The translations under genes and the position numbers were made by a program. 64,000 nt of DNA from the NCBI RefSeq assembly GCF_000234665.1, contig NC_018310.1, forward strand, positions 124,001 through 188,000, written 5' to 3'. Source of the stretch: Leishmania mexicana MHOM/GT/2001/U1103. Lineage: Eukaryota > Euglenozoa > Kinetoplastea > Trypanosomatida > Trypanosomatidae. Below, in pieces: positions 56,301-64,000 of this stretch (position 1 is the first letter of the stretch; each line of letters starts with the position of its first letter). The notes below the pieces were generated by a model. The model was not told the origin of the DNA. It saw nothing but the letters and a program-made list of their open reading frames with translations, and searched no databases.

Positions 56301-59027
56301 GCTTCAGCTTCGGTTTGGGCTCACACAGACCCTCGGCACGACCTCCGGCCGCGGGCGAGCAATGCGTCGTACCCGGAGCTGGTGGTGTCGCTGCGTCAGC
56401 CCTCCGCGCCGACGTCGACCGCCGTCACTGCGGCGGCCTCGCCGTTAGCCTTGTCTCTGTCCACGCCTCCCGCTGCTACGACTGCTATGGCTGACGAGGC
56501 AGGGGGGAGTGCGACTTCAGAAGTAAAGGGAAGCGATGGGCGAGCGTTTGCCGTGCCAGGGCCACCCGCACCTGCAGTGCCTGTGCATCCCAGGTCACCA
56601 TCCAGTGACAACGCCATCGAGCCCACTGCTCCGTCTGCCTTCCCACGCCATCGCTCTCGCGAGCGCCACCATCATCGTGAGAGTCACTGCGGCTTTTTGT
56701 TGCGGCCGCGCCCCACGTACTGGGCCGACACCTTGGTTGACCTAGACCTCTCCTACACGCAGGTGTCTGACGAGGACGCCACCCGTGATCTGCCACAGCT
56801 GCGCTGCTTGCATCGCCTCTCTCTGGAGGGATGCATGCGCCTTTCTCAGGTCACATGGGTACCGCTGCTACTCCATCTGCGCGAGCTGAACTTGTCACTG
56901 TCCTCCCTGCAAGGGCACGCGCTGCACCCGCTGGGGCGCTGCCCGCAGCTGATGTGGCTGAAGCTAGAGGGATGCTTGTCATTCACCGCTGTTTATCAGC
57001 TGTGGAGCAGGGAGCCAGACGCGGTCGATGCGGGAGCGGGGGGCGATGGCGGCGGTTCGACAGCCGCAGTCGCACGCATTGTTGCTCCCGCCACACCTGT
57101 GGTTCGGTACACCACCATCGGCGGCATCCCGGCCATCACGGTGCTGCCCCCGCCTGCAGGGTTGATCACGGCTCCCACGGCAATAGCCACGCCAACGGCG
57201 GCACCAGCTTTGAACACCTCTCCCTCTACCGGTGCACGTGCGGCGACAGCAGCCGGGGGTGTGGGGGCGGCGGATGCTCATGGCGAGGGCAGCGCTGCCG
57301 CCGCTGCCGACGACGCGATTGCAGCAGGAGGTGCCGAGTTCGCTCCTCTGCTGAGTGCGCTCTGCATCCTCATCGCCACCAGCACAGGTCTGACCGATGC
57401 CGGGCTTCGCTCCCTCAACAGGATGGTCGGGCTCCACTGCTTGGTGCTGGACCGGTGCCCTGGGATAACAGACGTTAGCATCGCTGCAACGCTGCCGTCT
57501 CTGCACACTCTGGACGCCAGTCGCACCCGTGTGACGACGGAGGGGGTGGCAGGCTTGCGCCTCTCTCGCACACTGAAGCAGCTGCGACTACAGGAGTGCC
57601 CGGCGTTGTTGCGCCTACCGGTACTCTTGGTTGAGCCCGGTAACCGTGGGGCTACCACGGCTGGTGGTGCTGGAGACGAGGCACCGGGGCCACGTCGACC
57701 GGCGGCGAAAACGGCCGGCATCTCGCGTCGTCCGTTCCACAAGTACCCGCCCTTGACGGTGCTGGACCTTTCCTACGCAAGGCAGCTCACCGCCGACGGG
57801 TTGGCAGGGCTTGTGGGCGACGAGGCAGCCGTGACGGCGCAGGCTGCTGCTGCCGTGGTAGGGCACCATGCAGGGCGGGAGGTGGACGACGATGACATGG
57901 GCGTCGCCCCGGCTGCAGACGAGCCGCTGTCGCCGGTATCGATCTTCCCGCATGTGCGTCACGTACTGCTGCGTTCATGTGACGCCGTGACGCAACTTCG
58001 TCCACTGCACGGCTTCACGAACGTCGTAGAGCTTGACCTCTACCACACCAGCGTCACGGAAGTCGCTCTGACGGCTGCGCTGGCGTCGTGGATATGTTTG
58101 GAGGTGCTCAACATTGCAAGTACGCGAGTGCGCTCGTTGGCGGCGTGGTGCCCATACGAGCCAAGCGAGGCGGTGGCGACTGTTGCGGCGGCTGCCGGCC
58201 GGGGTGGGGCTGTGGATACAGCGGAAGGCGGCGGCGACCTGGATGCGCCGCTGCCACCGCTGCCGTGGCACGGTCGACTTCCCGCCTTCGCAGCCACGCT
58301 GCGCGTACTCGTGCTTTCGAATACCGACGTCACGGCCTCGGGTCTCGCGGCGTTGGCGTTCTTCCCTCAGCTGGAGGTTCTGCAGCTGTCGAGCTGTCCG
58401 CGACTCTTGTCCTTGCGGTTCCTGGCGCTGGCTGCCGGCGGTGCAGCGCGGCGGTCAGCCCTCGGTGAGCTTACCGTCACAGAAGCAGCGCACCTCACGA
58501 ACGCCGAAGCGTTCCCGTACATCGCGTGCTGCCCTGCTCTCCGCCTTCTCTCGCTAGTGGGGTGCGTGCAGCTGGGCAGTGGTGGTAATCCCTTGTCGGC
58601 ACGAGGGACGCAGCACAAGCTTCTGTCGCCTCCCACTGACGACTGCATCGGTGTGCTTGGCCGTCTTCGGGGGCTGGCAGAGCTGAACCTGTCCAATACT
58701 GGCGTCAACCTTCTCGACCTGAAGACAATGTTGTGTGCGCCGACGTCTCTGGGTTTGGTGACCACGACCGCAGCGCAGCGCGAGCATCTATGTCAGCGTG
58801 TGTCCTTGTCGCTGCAGCGCCTGTGGCTGCGCGGGTGCCGCCACCTGGACGAGGGCGCGCTCATGTCCACGGCGGCCGCAGCCCTTGAGCACAGCGAACA
58901 CCCATGCGACAGATCCAGGAGCGGCAGCGGGCGCCCCATGACGTGTCGGCTACTGCCCCTGCTACGAGAGGTGTACCTTAGCCATGGCAAGTACGGCGCT
59001 GCAGTGCTTTCTGGTCTGCTCAGCTGA
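53331..59027 (+). CDS. giant leucine-rich repeat protein (1,898 aa)
   Basis: The largest gene of the window. Residues 1-620 are Ala/Pro/Ser/Thr-rich and mostly disordered. LRRs come in three clusters: about 630-690 (EVRSLRLTHGTLSDAQLRHLARVCPDVTHLSLAMNS), 1130-1225 (LVDLDLSYTQVSDEDA, LHRLSLEGCMRLSQV, LRELNLSLSSL, LMWLKLEGCLSF) and 1335-1890 (for example LHCLVLDRCPGITDVSI, LKQLRLQECPALL, LTVLDLSYARQLTADGLAGL, VVELDLYHTSVTEVAL, LRVLVLSNTDVTASGLAAL, LAELNLSNTGVNLLDL, LQRLWLRGCRHLDEGAL). Many have the cysteine-containing form of F-box-type (AMN1/FBXL) repeats, which suggests a ubiquitin-ligase adaptor or scaffold. However, no F-box is evident at the N terminus. Long low-complexity insertions separate the clusters. 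The first ATG of the frame is used. Confidence 0.85.
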   Translation: MSLFPPSQPRCGAPAAGATHALQPLHSLPPPPTSGPAGSTAALCESVRLTPSALKYIIGYLSCNATATIGNAANMHGNGGAVLRVRDAADDRPACSPLIMADALFAAAAQAPSTSAATAASAGAPLTPPVPVTVTRPLAFVAASPQSRRGLEMHLTGGCALPPLGSLVLQVQPHRPSPVTAMRPLRAGARHASRWRVTSPAQVGAAHHHDEMASAASLQALIILSTNVAIPALPFQPARSLSNSPVMQPQTAAMPLTSSTPLPPAMAATLGDDDAHTSSNFSPAPQSPPPLPSRSAVLQSRRLPVVAATPPAGWSPFSSAPVAQTRTRPVSASRRSLSSAPPTSTAQEVFGTVATRADSNAAFALGASGTPRTRTWASTGVSPSLRPARATPPTTSPSPTPPPSSTSAALQTLCHALWWVRRGPLPVSLSLWRYKQADIPIVWAMLSESPLPLPQEAAGLVMGEGTEKPQPPPSSPVHERRGEAAHALGEPRENCHRTPAREADDVGGFRAPVNDLGHGLVADVSGAAVVVASAEGVTDTAESSGIAEVITTTTAACSGHLRPACQSLSFGPALAQPIWPLRASEGAGAAANADDDRGTLVRRLGSPADTMLPSSCAPAAPAIPMLRSPVMQLHVHGKAADAALTELVPAHPEVRSLRLTHGTLSDAQLRHLARVCPDVTHLSLAMNSRIQTTAFLCPPLSDTSSVSPSVTTATTTATSRTAAAVGSPKQDFPHQFARLDQGGVYHTAATATETAPPVLSPLSSRPPFATRGASDDASHARQRSLLRGTAAASDAADALRTGSEDICGTDASLAQSPLYLPHSLCSPYRNSQLDLFAPDEEGELEMQKSLWQAAQTDAAERRQPVFILRPQDVVLGRCDGAAGKDGSRPGASTTGGGRDAAAGATAAAPSLPLQDSVIEQWTVSHRRPLPHTKAAAIGGTSANTESAHASRRVAPGAPLLMISTAASSADVPGTILSALHLSSVAHTPTLASASVWAHTDPRHDLRPRASNASYPELVVSLRQPSAPTSTAVTAAASPLALSLSTPPAATTAMADEAGGSATSEVKGSDGRAFAVPGPPAPAVPVHPRSPSSDNAIEPTAPSAFPRHRSRERHHHRESHCGFLLRPRPTYWADTLVDLDLSYTQVSDEDATRDLPQLRCLHRLSLEGCMRLSQVTWVPLLLHLRELNLSLSSLQGHALHPLGRCPQLMWLKLEGCLSFTAVYQLWSREPDAVDAGAGGDGGGSTAAVARIVAPATPVVRYTTIGGIPAITVLPPPAGLITAPTAIATPTAAPALNTSPSTGARAATAAGGVGAADAHGEGSAAAAADDAIAAGGAEFAPLLSALCILIATSTGLTDAGLRSLNRMVGLHCLVLDRCPGITDVSIAATLPSLHTLDASRTRVTTEGVAGLRLSRTLKQLRLQECPALLRLPVLLVEPGNRGATTAGGAGDEAPGPRRPAAKTAGISRRPFHKYPPLTVLDLSYARQLTADGLAGLVGDEAAVTAQAAAAVVGHHAGREVDDDDMGVAPAADEPLSPVSIFPHVRHVLLRSCDAVTQLRPLHGFTNVVELDLYHTSVTEVALTAALASWICLEVLNIASTRVRSLAAWCPYEPSEAVATVAAAAGRGGAVDTAEGGGDLDAPLPPLPWHGRLPAFAATLRVLVLSNTDVTASGLAALAFFPQLEVLQLSSCPRLLSLRFLALAAGGAARRSALGELTVTEAAHLTNAEAFPYIACCPALRLLSLVGCVQLGSGGNPLSARGTQHKLLSPPTDDCIGVLGRLRGLAELNLSNTGVNLLDLKTMLCAPTSLGLVTTTAAQREHLCQRVSLSLQRLWLRGCRHLDEGALMSTAAAALEHSEHPCDRSRSGSGRPMTCRLLPLLREVYLSHGKYGAAVLSGLLS

Positions 59028-59679
59028 TCGACTTGCGTGCCGCCGTCCGTGACGCTCCCCTCCCCCTCCCTCCCCCTCACACACACACACACACACACTC
59101 CACGCGACGCGCAGGCGTCGACCGCGCGGTGTCGGACATGTTTCCATGTCTTTGCCTGCGCCTTACGAGCACGGAAACGTACGTGATGCACGTGCGCGCA
59201 TATTGCATGCCCGCCCCTCCCAACCTCCGTCGTGCCCGAGGCACTGACACCACTTCTCCGTCCGCCCCTTTTCTCCCATCTCCCTCCTCTCACGCTGGCA
59301 CGGGGAAGCAAGCGCCCGCGTCAACACACGGGGAGGGGGAGGTGGCGCATACACGCATCACGCACGCATCAGCAGCGGGCCGGAAGAGGAAGCACCGCCT
59401 CCGCGCCCCGCCTTCGCAGCGAACGCCCGCTTTTGTTTCCCTTGATTCCTTCCCTATTCTTTGTCACCGTTCTGCAGCGCGGACGTCAACGTCCGCTGGA
59501 CGGTATCGCCCCCACCCCCGCCCCTATCTGCCACGTCTCTGTCACACGGCACTGTCGCTGTGCGTCTGGGTGCCAGGGCACTCCTCCAGTAAACCACCGA
59601 CCTTCTCCGTGAGCTGCCAGTCCTGCTTCCCGTCCCTTCCTCCTCTCTACGCCATCATCTGCGCTGGCACAGGGGGGCG
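59028..59679 (+). other. intergenic region
   Basis: 650 nt. CT-tract at 59056-59077 then a CA run at 59078-59098, G-rich stretch at 59330-59345, CT-tracts at 59430-59460 and 59628-59646. AG sites at 59670-59671 and nearby CT-rich sequence could be the acceptor of the gene at 59680. No gene-like frame. Confidence 0.45.
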
Positions 59680-60573
59680 ATGAGCAGTCACACGTTCTCG
59701 TCTGGCTCGGCGCCGAACGTGAGCTCGGCCACCACCGGCACTGTGGCGCAGCAGGCCGACGCCCTCACCCGCAACTTGATCTTGGGTATTCCGAAAGAGG
59801 GGCTCTCGCCGAACAGCCCCGAGGCGGCGGACCTGCAGGCCGCCGAGGCCTTCGTCAGCGACATTCAACAGGAGATCCTCGCCTACGACATCGCCAACGC
59901 GAAGGCCATCGAGTCGTACGCGGTGCGTTGGTGGAGCGCCGTGCCCTTCTTTGGCCGCCATGCGAAGCGCGCACTGGAGGCCGAGTCGACTGCGGCTGCC
60001 GCGGCTGCAGCAGGGGAGACCCACGGGAGCACAGAGGTGCCTCCTGCTGCTGCTGCTGCGGTGGACGGCAACGCGAGCTCTTCGGAAGGGCACGGGCTGC
60101 ACCTCTCCCCCGAGGAGGCCGCCGCTGCCCTTCAGACAGGTGGCGCCTACCTGCACCGGCAGACGACGCAAACGTCACGCGGCTTCAAGGTGGAGCGGAC
60201 ATCAGCCATAGACCCGGCGCAGTTGTCGCAGTTCACTGGCTGTGCGAGCGGCGCATCTGGGTCGAAGGGCGTACCTGTGCCGAAGGTGAACACGTGGCTC
60301 TTCCGCCGGCAGCATCCGAGCTGGGTGCCGCTGATGCAGCGCTGGTGGGTGCCGTGGCTCTGCTGCGGCAGCATCGCGCTGATATGGACCCCCGACGTGT
60401 GGAAGCTGCGCACGCTGTACCTCTTCGATCACCAGTACGCGCTCCTTCGGCAGTCGATCCACAAGGCGTACTGGTGGGCGACGATGACACCGGAAGACTA
60501 CGCGGCACACATGGCCGCCATCGCGGCGGAGCGGCCGTCGAGGGTGAGGGGCACGAGTTGCCCGTTCGAGTAG
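59680..60573 (+). CDS. hypothetical protein with C-terminal hydrophobic segment (297 aa)
   Basis: ATG at 59680 close to a CT-rich acceptor region. Residues about 20-105 are predicted helical (VAQQADALTRNLILGIPKEG, LQAAEAFVSDIQQEILAYD, YAVRWWSAVPFFGRHAKRAL), then an Ala-rich linker (107-145). Residues about 208-245 contain WVPLMQRWWVPWLCCGSIALIW, a Trp-rich hydrophobic helix long enough to cross a membrane, followed by helices with LRTLYLFDHQYALLRQSIH and KAYWWATMTPEDYAAHM. This looks like a single-pass organelle or inner-membrane protein, perhaps mitochondrial, but no family is recognised. A SIDER2 element lies 235 nt past its stop codon, so its mRNA probably carries SIDER2 in the 3' UTR and may be unstable or stage-regulated. 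Confidence 0.75.
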   Translation: MSSHTFSSGSAPNVSSATTGTVAQQADALTRNLILGIPKEGLSPNSPEAADLQAAEAFVSDIQQEILAYDIANAKAIESYAVRWWSAVPFFGRHAKRALEAESTAAAAAAAGETHGSTEVPPAAAAAVDGNASSSEGHGLHLSPEEAAAALQTGGAYLHRQTTQTSRGFKVERTSAIDPAQLSQFTGCASGASGSKGVPVPKVNTWLFRRQHPSWVPLMQRWWVPWLCCGSIALIWTPDVWKLRTLYLFDHQYALLRQSIHKAYWWATMTPEDYAAHMAAIAAERPSRVRGTSCPFE

Positions 60574-60808
60574 GTGTTGCTTGCGTGCGAAGGGTGAGGT
60601 CGCCAGCGACCACAAGCGCTGCGAGTGCAGCCAAACTGGAGGGGGGACGCTGATGACCTCTCCCCCCTTAAAGTAGTCCTCTGTGTAAGGTGTGTCTGTC
60701 TGCGTCTTTCACCGTTGCTAATTCACATCTCTCTCTGCGCTTTCATGTGCGTGTGCGGCTGACGTGGGGGCTGCAGGCCGCGCCTTCCGCCTTCATGCCT
60801 GCACGCAC
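60574..60808 (+). other. proximal 3' UTR before SIDER2
   Basis: 235 nt without a gene. Contains CCCCCCTTAAAG near 60662-60673 and CT-rich sequence around 60690-60745. Nothing else noted. Confidence 0.4.
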
Positions 60809-61304
60809 ACACGCCCCTCAGTGCGTGGTGTCTCTGGGTCCAGTACAGCCCTGCTCTCTCTGCCTGCGGAGGAGGCCGAAACAGCCCCTCCCCTCTCCCC
60901 TCCTGTGCCTGCCAAATGGCGAACCCGCCTCTGGTGGGTGACAGGGTCAAGTGTGTGTCACGTGGGCGGAGGTCAGCGCGACGCATCGCTGCTGATGTCG
61001 GCGGTGGGGGGCCTGGATGGGGTTGCGCCGGAGCGGCCTGCGATCGTGCACACGCCTGCACCGTCTATGCGATGGGCGCAGTGCCGGCGTGGCTCGAACG
61101 CACCCCGCACGGCCCTCACACTGGGCACTGGGGGGGGCAGCCTGAGTGCCACCCCCTGAAGGGGATGCACCAGGGGTGGCGACCGGCGCGATGGGGGAGC
61201 GGGTGTGAGGCGACCTGCTCAGCGAGCGTGTGGGCCGGGCTCGAGGCAGAGGCCGTGCTGGGATGACCGGGCCGGCGCACTGCTGGAATGCGCGCGCGTC
61301 GAGG
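60809..61304 (+). mobile_element. SIDER2-type degenerate retroposon, copy B
   Basis: 496 nt, collinear with copy A (10608-11066) and nearly identical beyond the first 50 nt, for example through the GGCCTGCGATCGTGCACACG block and the GCGACCTGCTCAGCGAGCG block. It retains the 37 nt (60854-60890) that copy A has lost, so it is the fuller version. Same strand as the transcription unit and placed in the 3' UTR of the gene at 59680, the classical setting for SIDER2-mediated mRNA decay. No A-tail or target-site duplication is obvious. Confidence 0.82.
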
Positions 61305-61882
61305 ACTGCGTGGCACCAGGCAATGGGGCACCTGTGGCAGGGGTCTGTGGTGGTGGCGGCGTGGTGATATAGGCGCGAACGTCACGCCCAAAAGGAAGCT
61401 TGTATCACATGCGGTGATGCTTCACTGGCGCGTACCGTTCTCTCTCTCCTCCGCCACCTCTGCCCTCCGACTGCAGACCTCTTCTTCAAGGACACGCACG
61501 CTCCTCACCCCGGTGCCCCATGGGCAGGCTGTCTGCTCTCCACGTGACACGCTTCGCGTCTCCACATGCATGTTATGGCGCGTAGCGCCAACCATGGCAC
61601 TGGCGCAACGTGTCGCACGGCCTGCGAGAGAAGAGAAGCGGTGCTTCCGAGCGGGAGACTGCCGCCTCTTCTCAGAGCACTCGTGCCCCCTCCCCCCTTC
61701 CGCCCCACGCCGCCGCCGTTGTCTGCTCTCCGCCTCACTTTTCTCCCCTCCCCCTCCTCTTGCAACGCCTCGTGAACATTCTCCAGCAGCAAACGAACGA
61801 CACCGAAAGACACTCTACACGCAGGGCTTCGAGCGCGCCTGGTCTCGTGCGGCGCTCACCCTCCCTCCCCATCCGTCCAGCT
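61305..61882 (+). other. intergenic region upstream of the BIVM-family gene
   Basis: 580 nt. GTGG repeats at 61346-61362, CT-tracts at 61438-61455, 61690-61705 and 61739-61762; CCAG at 61783-61786 is a likely acceptor for the gene at 61883 (5' UTR about 96 nt). No gene-like frame. Confidence 0.45.
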
Positions 61883-64000
61883 ATGCAGTCCAGTGGAACA
61901 TCGGCTGCACCAGCGATGGATCCTCTGTGTGCAGACCCCCACGATGCTGCCGCCGCTAGCGAAGTGAAGACAAGTGAAGCCGATGGCGCGCCTGACACCA
62001 CTGTTGCCGTACTCCCTGTGGTGCAGGCAGCTGATGCGTCGACCTCAGCGCAGGAAGGGCAGCAGGCAAGCGCAGGCGAAGCGGGCAGTGACTCCGGACA
62101 TGGTCTGTGCGAGGTGCAGGCCATGGGTCCGGCGTTTCTGGAAGCGCCTGCTGACCAGCCAGCACCGCCGCAGCTGAGCACACCGACACACGAGGTCTCG
62201 ATTGCGCCGCTGAACTCCACGGCGCTTGTGCCGGCGGTGTCGGCGGTGAATGAGGCTTACGCGCGCGCACCGCCCTACGCCGATGCGACGGAAGTGGCAA
62301 GTCACGCACACAGTGCTGCTGCTCCGGAGGACGACGCCGGTCCAGTGGAATCGATGAACTCGTCCGCGGCAACGAGGCTCGCCACGACAGCAGCAGCCGA
62401 AGGAAGTGACAGCCAGCAGCAGGAGGATCATGATCAACCGGTGGACGGCACCGCATCCGGCCCGCGCGGAGTACCCACGACGGGGGCCGACTCACAGGCC
62501 TGGGTGATTAACTTCGCACCTAGGAAGCTAATGCCGACGCGCAAGATGACGAAGAAGGAGAGGGAAACCATCCAGCAGTTGCGGCTGCGCAGTCAGACCA
62601 TCGGCGCAGGTGCACCGACTGCCACCATGACCGCGCTGACAGCCGGTGGCGGCCTCGGCGCGGACAGCGAGGGAAACACTGTTGTCACACTTGGCGTCGG
62701 CACGTCAGCCGCGTCGCCGTCTGCGCCGCTACAGGTGGTTCACCTCGAAGCCCTCGCCGTAGACCGCGAGGCGCTCATTCCAAGGAATCTGCCGACGACG
62801 CGGGCCGACCTCGAGGTGCGGCTAGTACTGCGCCTTCCGCGCCTTCTGTGTGTAACCAAGCAGTACCCGCGCGGCTGCGGCATAGCCTCGTTGGCGTCTG
62901 TGTACAACTACCTGTACAGCTGGCTCGGCGAGAGCGCCACCGGGGCCAACCGCGCACCGCACGCGCAGGAGGAGCTCATGTCGATCCTCGGCTTTGAGCC
63001 GCCCTTCGGCGACATTGCGTGGGGGCCGTTCACCGGCAACGCCACCCTCATCCGGTGGTTCCACGCGCTGAACCGGCACTTCGGCGTGCGCGGGCGCGCG
63101 TATATTCTGTACAAGGCCCACGGCAGTGGCAACACAGCGCACCTCTACGCCAACAACACCGAGGCGCTGGCAGCCGTGAAGGCGGCGCTGCGCGACCCGC
63201 ACTGCGCCCTTATATACCACTGCTACAACCACTACATGGTGCCGATTGGTTACCAGGACATACCGCTTGCGCAGACGGACTTCCTGAAGCCGACCGTGGC
63301 CGAGTCGAACTGTGACACGACCATTTTCATCGGGGAGGTTAGCCGCGGTCGTAACGAGGCGATGTACGCGCGCAAGTGGTCGCAGATCGTGAAGGATATC
63401 GAGTGCAAGTCACCCTTCTTCTTCAACATTCGTCATCCTGAGCAGGGCGTGCAGCGGCGCGAGCCCAGGAAGAGGTCGTGCAAGGCGGGGGTGAGCGAAG
63501 GTGCTGGCGTCGCTGCCCCGCATGCGACCATCGCCGTTACCACCACGGCGGCGGCGGCAACGGAACAGACGAAAGAGGCGGAGGAGTCGCAGCCACTGCA
63601 GCCGGAGCCGGAGTCGGAGGACCAAGAGCAGAAGGACAGGAGCTCGAGCAGGGCATACAGCGCCGCTGCGACCATCCTAGTTGCATCGCCGAATGCCCCT
63701 CCGGGCAGCGCCGCGACTGTGCCGCGCGACATGAACGACAGGGATGTCGACGTCGACGTCCTTGACAACGCAGTGCGCAGCACAAGCAACGATGCGGTCG
63801 AGATGGTGCCCTTTGCCGCCGCCACACCATCGCTGCCGTCGGCGGCGTCTTCACCTTTGCAGCCGCCGCTGCCGCACTCCTCCCCGGCCCCAGGGGTGTC
63901 AACCAGCGCCCTTCTCAAACCTGACTTCGCTGAGCCGTCGGAGGACGCAGCTGGCAGCTTGTCCGTCACAACAGAGCCGCAGCCGCAGGTAGTGACGGAG
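61883..64000 (+). CDS. BIVM: BIVM-family protein, 3' end beyond the window
   Basis: Open from ATG 61883 to the last base (706 codons, no stop), so partial. Residues 1-300 are Ala/Glu/Ser-rich. The core at about 300-530 matches basic immunoglobulin-like variable-motif-containing protein: KQYPRGCGIASLASVYNYLY (326-345), EELMSILGFEPPFGDI, WGPFTGNATLIRWFHALNRH, YILYKAHGSGNT, IYHCYNHYMVPIGYQDIP (444-461), FIGEVSRGRNEAMYARKWSQ and FFNIRHPEQGVQRRE. BIVM is conserved in vertebrates and has a Giardia relative; its biochemical role is unknown to me. Gln327, Cys332 and His450 are arranged like the active site of C39/papain-like cysteine peptidases. After about 540 the sequence is again low-complexity. 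A second in-frame ATG is codon 12. The predicted acceptor lies at 61785-61786. Confidence 0.85.
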   Translation, partial: MQSSGTSAAPAMDPLCADPHDAAAASEVKTSEADGAPDTTVAVLPVVQAADASTSAQEGQQASAGEAGSDSGHGLCEVQAMGPAFLEAPADQPAPPQLSTPTHEVSIAPLNSTALVPAVSAVNEAYARAPPYADATEVASHAHSAAAPEDDAGPVESMNSSAATRLATTAAAEGSDSQQQEDHDQPVDGTASGPRGVPTTGADSQAWVINFAPRKLMPTRKMTKKERETIQQLRLRSQTIGAGAPTATMTALTAGGGLGADSEGNTVVTLGVGTSAASPSAPLQVVHLEALAVDREALIPRNLPTTRADLEVRLVLRLPRLLCVTKQYPRGCGIASLASVYNYLYSWLGESATGANRAPHAQEELMSILGFEPPFGDIAWGPFTGNATLIRWFHALNRHFGVRGRAYILYKAHGSGNTAHLYANNTEALAAVKAALRDPHCALIYHCYNHYMVPIGYQDIPLAQTDFLKPTVAESNCDTTIFIGEVSRGRNEAMYARKWSQIVKDIECKSPFFFNIRHPEQGVQRREPRKRSCKAGVSEGAGVAAPHATIAVTTTAAAATEQTKEAEESQPLQPEPESEDQEQKDRSSSRAYSAAATILVASPNAPPGSAATVPRDMNDRDVDVDVLDNAVRSTSNDAVEMVPFAAATPSLPSAASSPLQPPLPHSSPAPGVSTSALLKPDFAEPSEDAAGSLSVTTEPQPQVVTE

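Noticed and set aside
1..64000. tRNA, rRNA, snRNA genes and CRISPR arrays
   Set aside because: No tRNA B-box with matching cloverleaf, no rRNA or U-snRNA sequence and no regularly spaced direct repeats were noticed; simple repeats are eukaryotic microsatellites. A covariance-model search was not possible here.

Overview
The window reads as nuclear DNA of a trypanosomatid, almost certainly Leishmania. Every convincing gene lies on the + strand, none has an intron, codons are mostly GC-ending, and the genes are spaced by 0.3-2.3 kb of CT-tracts, CA/GT microsatellites and homopolymers typical of trans-splicing and polyadenylation signals. Two copies of a SIDER2-type degenerate retroposon are present. 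The gene content (glutamine synthetase, two RPL19 copies, an ATP-NAD kinase-like protein) fits what I remember of chromosome 6; this is a recollection and was not checked.

Layout. 1-1258 is a GT-rich, G-tract-rich stretch without a convincing gene. It has the look of an RNA polymerase II start region at the head of a polycistronic unit. 1259-8758 has lower GC and few microsatellites: a doubtful small ORF, glutamine synthetase, a tail-anchored CCCH/LRR protein, and a 911-residue protein combining a decayed DEAD-box-like core with a UHM/RRM-like domain. At about 8.8 kb the sequence changes to classical Leishmania style: a class I fructose-bisphosphate aldolase pseudogene, a SIDER2, and two identical RPL19 genes flanking a small C2H2 zinc-finger gene.

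18.4-32.4 kb holds mostly lineage-specific proteins: a low-complexity protein, a kinesin-like pseudo-motor with coiled coil, a TPR protein, an S/T-rich protein, and a small gene broken by one frameshift. 33.4-51.9 kb holds an ATP-NAD kinase with a huge N-terminal extension, the condensin kleisin (CND2/Brn1), an unknown protein preceded by a perfect 30-nt palindrome, a divergent flavoprotein monooxygenase-like protein, a SpoU/TrmH rRNA or tRNA 2'-O-methyltransferase, and a U-box E3 ligase candidate. 53.3-64.0 kb holds a 1,898-residue LRR protein, a small protein with a C-terminal hydrophobic segment, a second SIDER2, and a BIVM-family gene that runs off the right edge.

The genes do not form a pathway. 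As usual in trypanosomatids, they share one transcription unit and are presumably controlled after transcription, through splice acceptors and 3' UTR elements such as SIDER2. The most promising leads are the Cys/His arrangement suggesting that BIVM is a C39/papain-like cysteine peptidase, the GT-rich start region, the palindrome lodged between a polypyrimidine tract and its 3' splice site, the aldolase relic, and the sharp RPL19 conversion boundary at the start codon.
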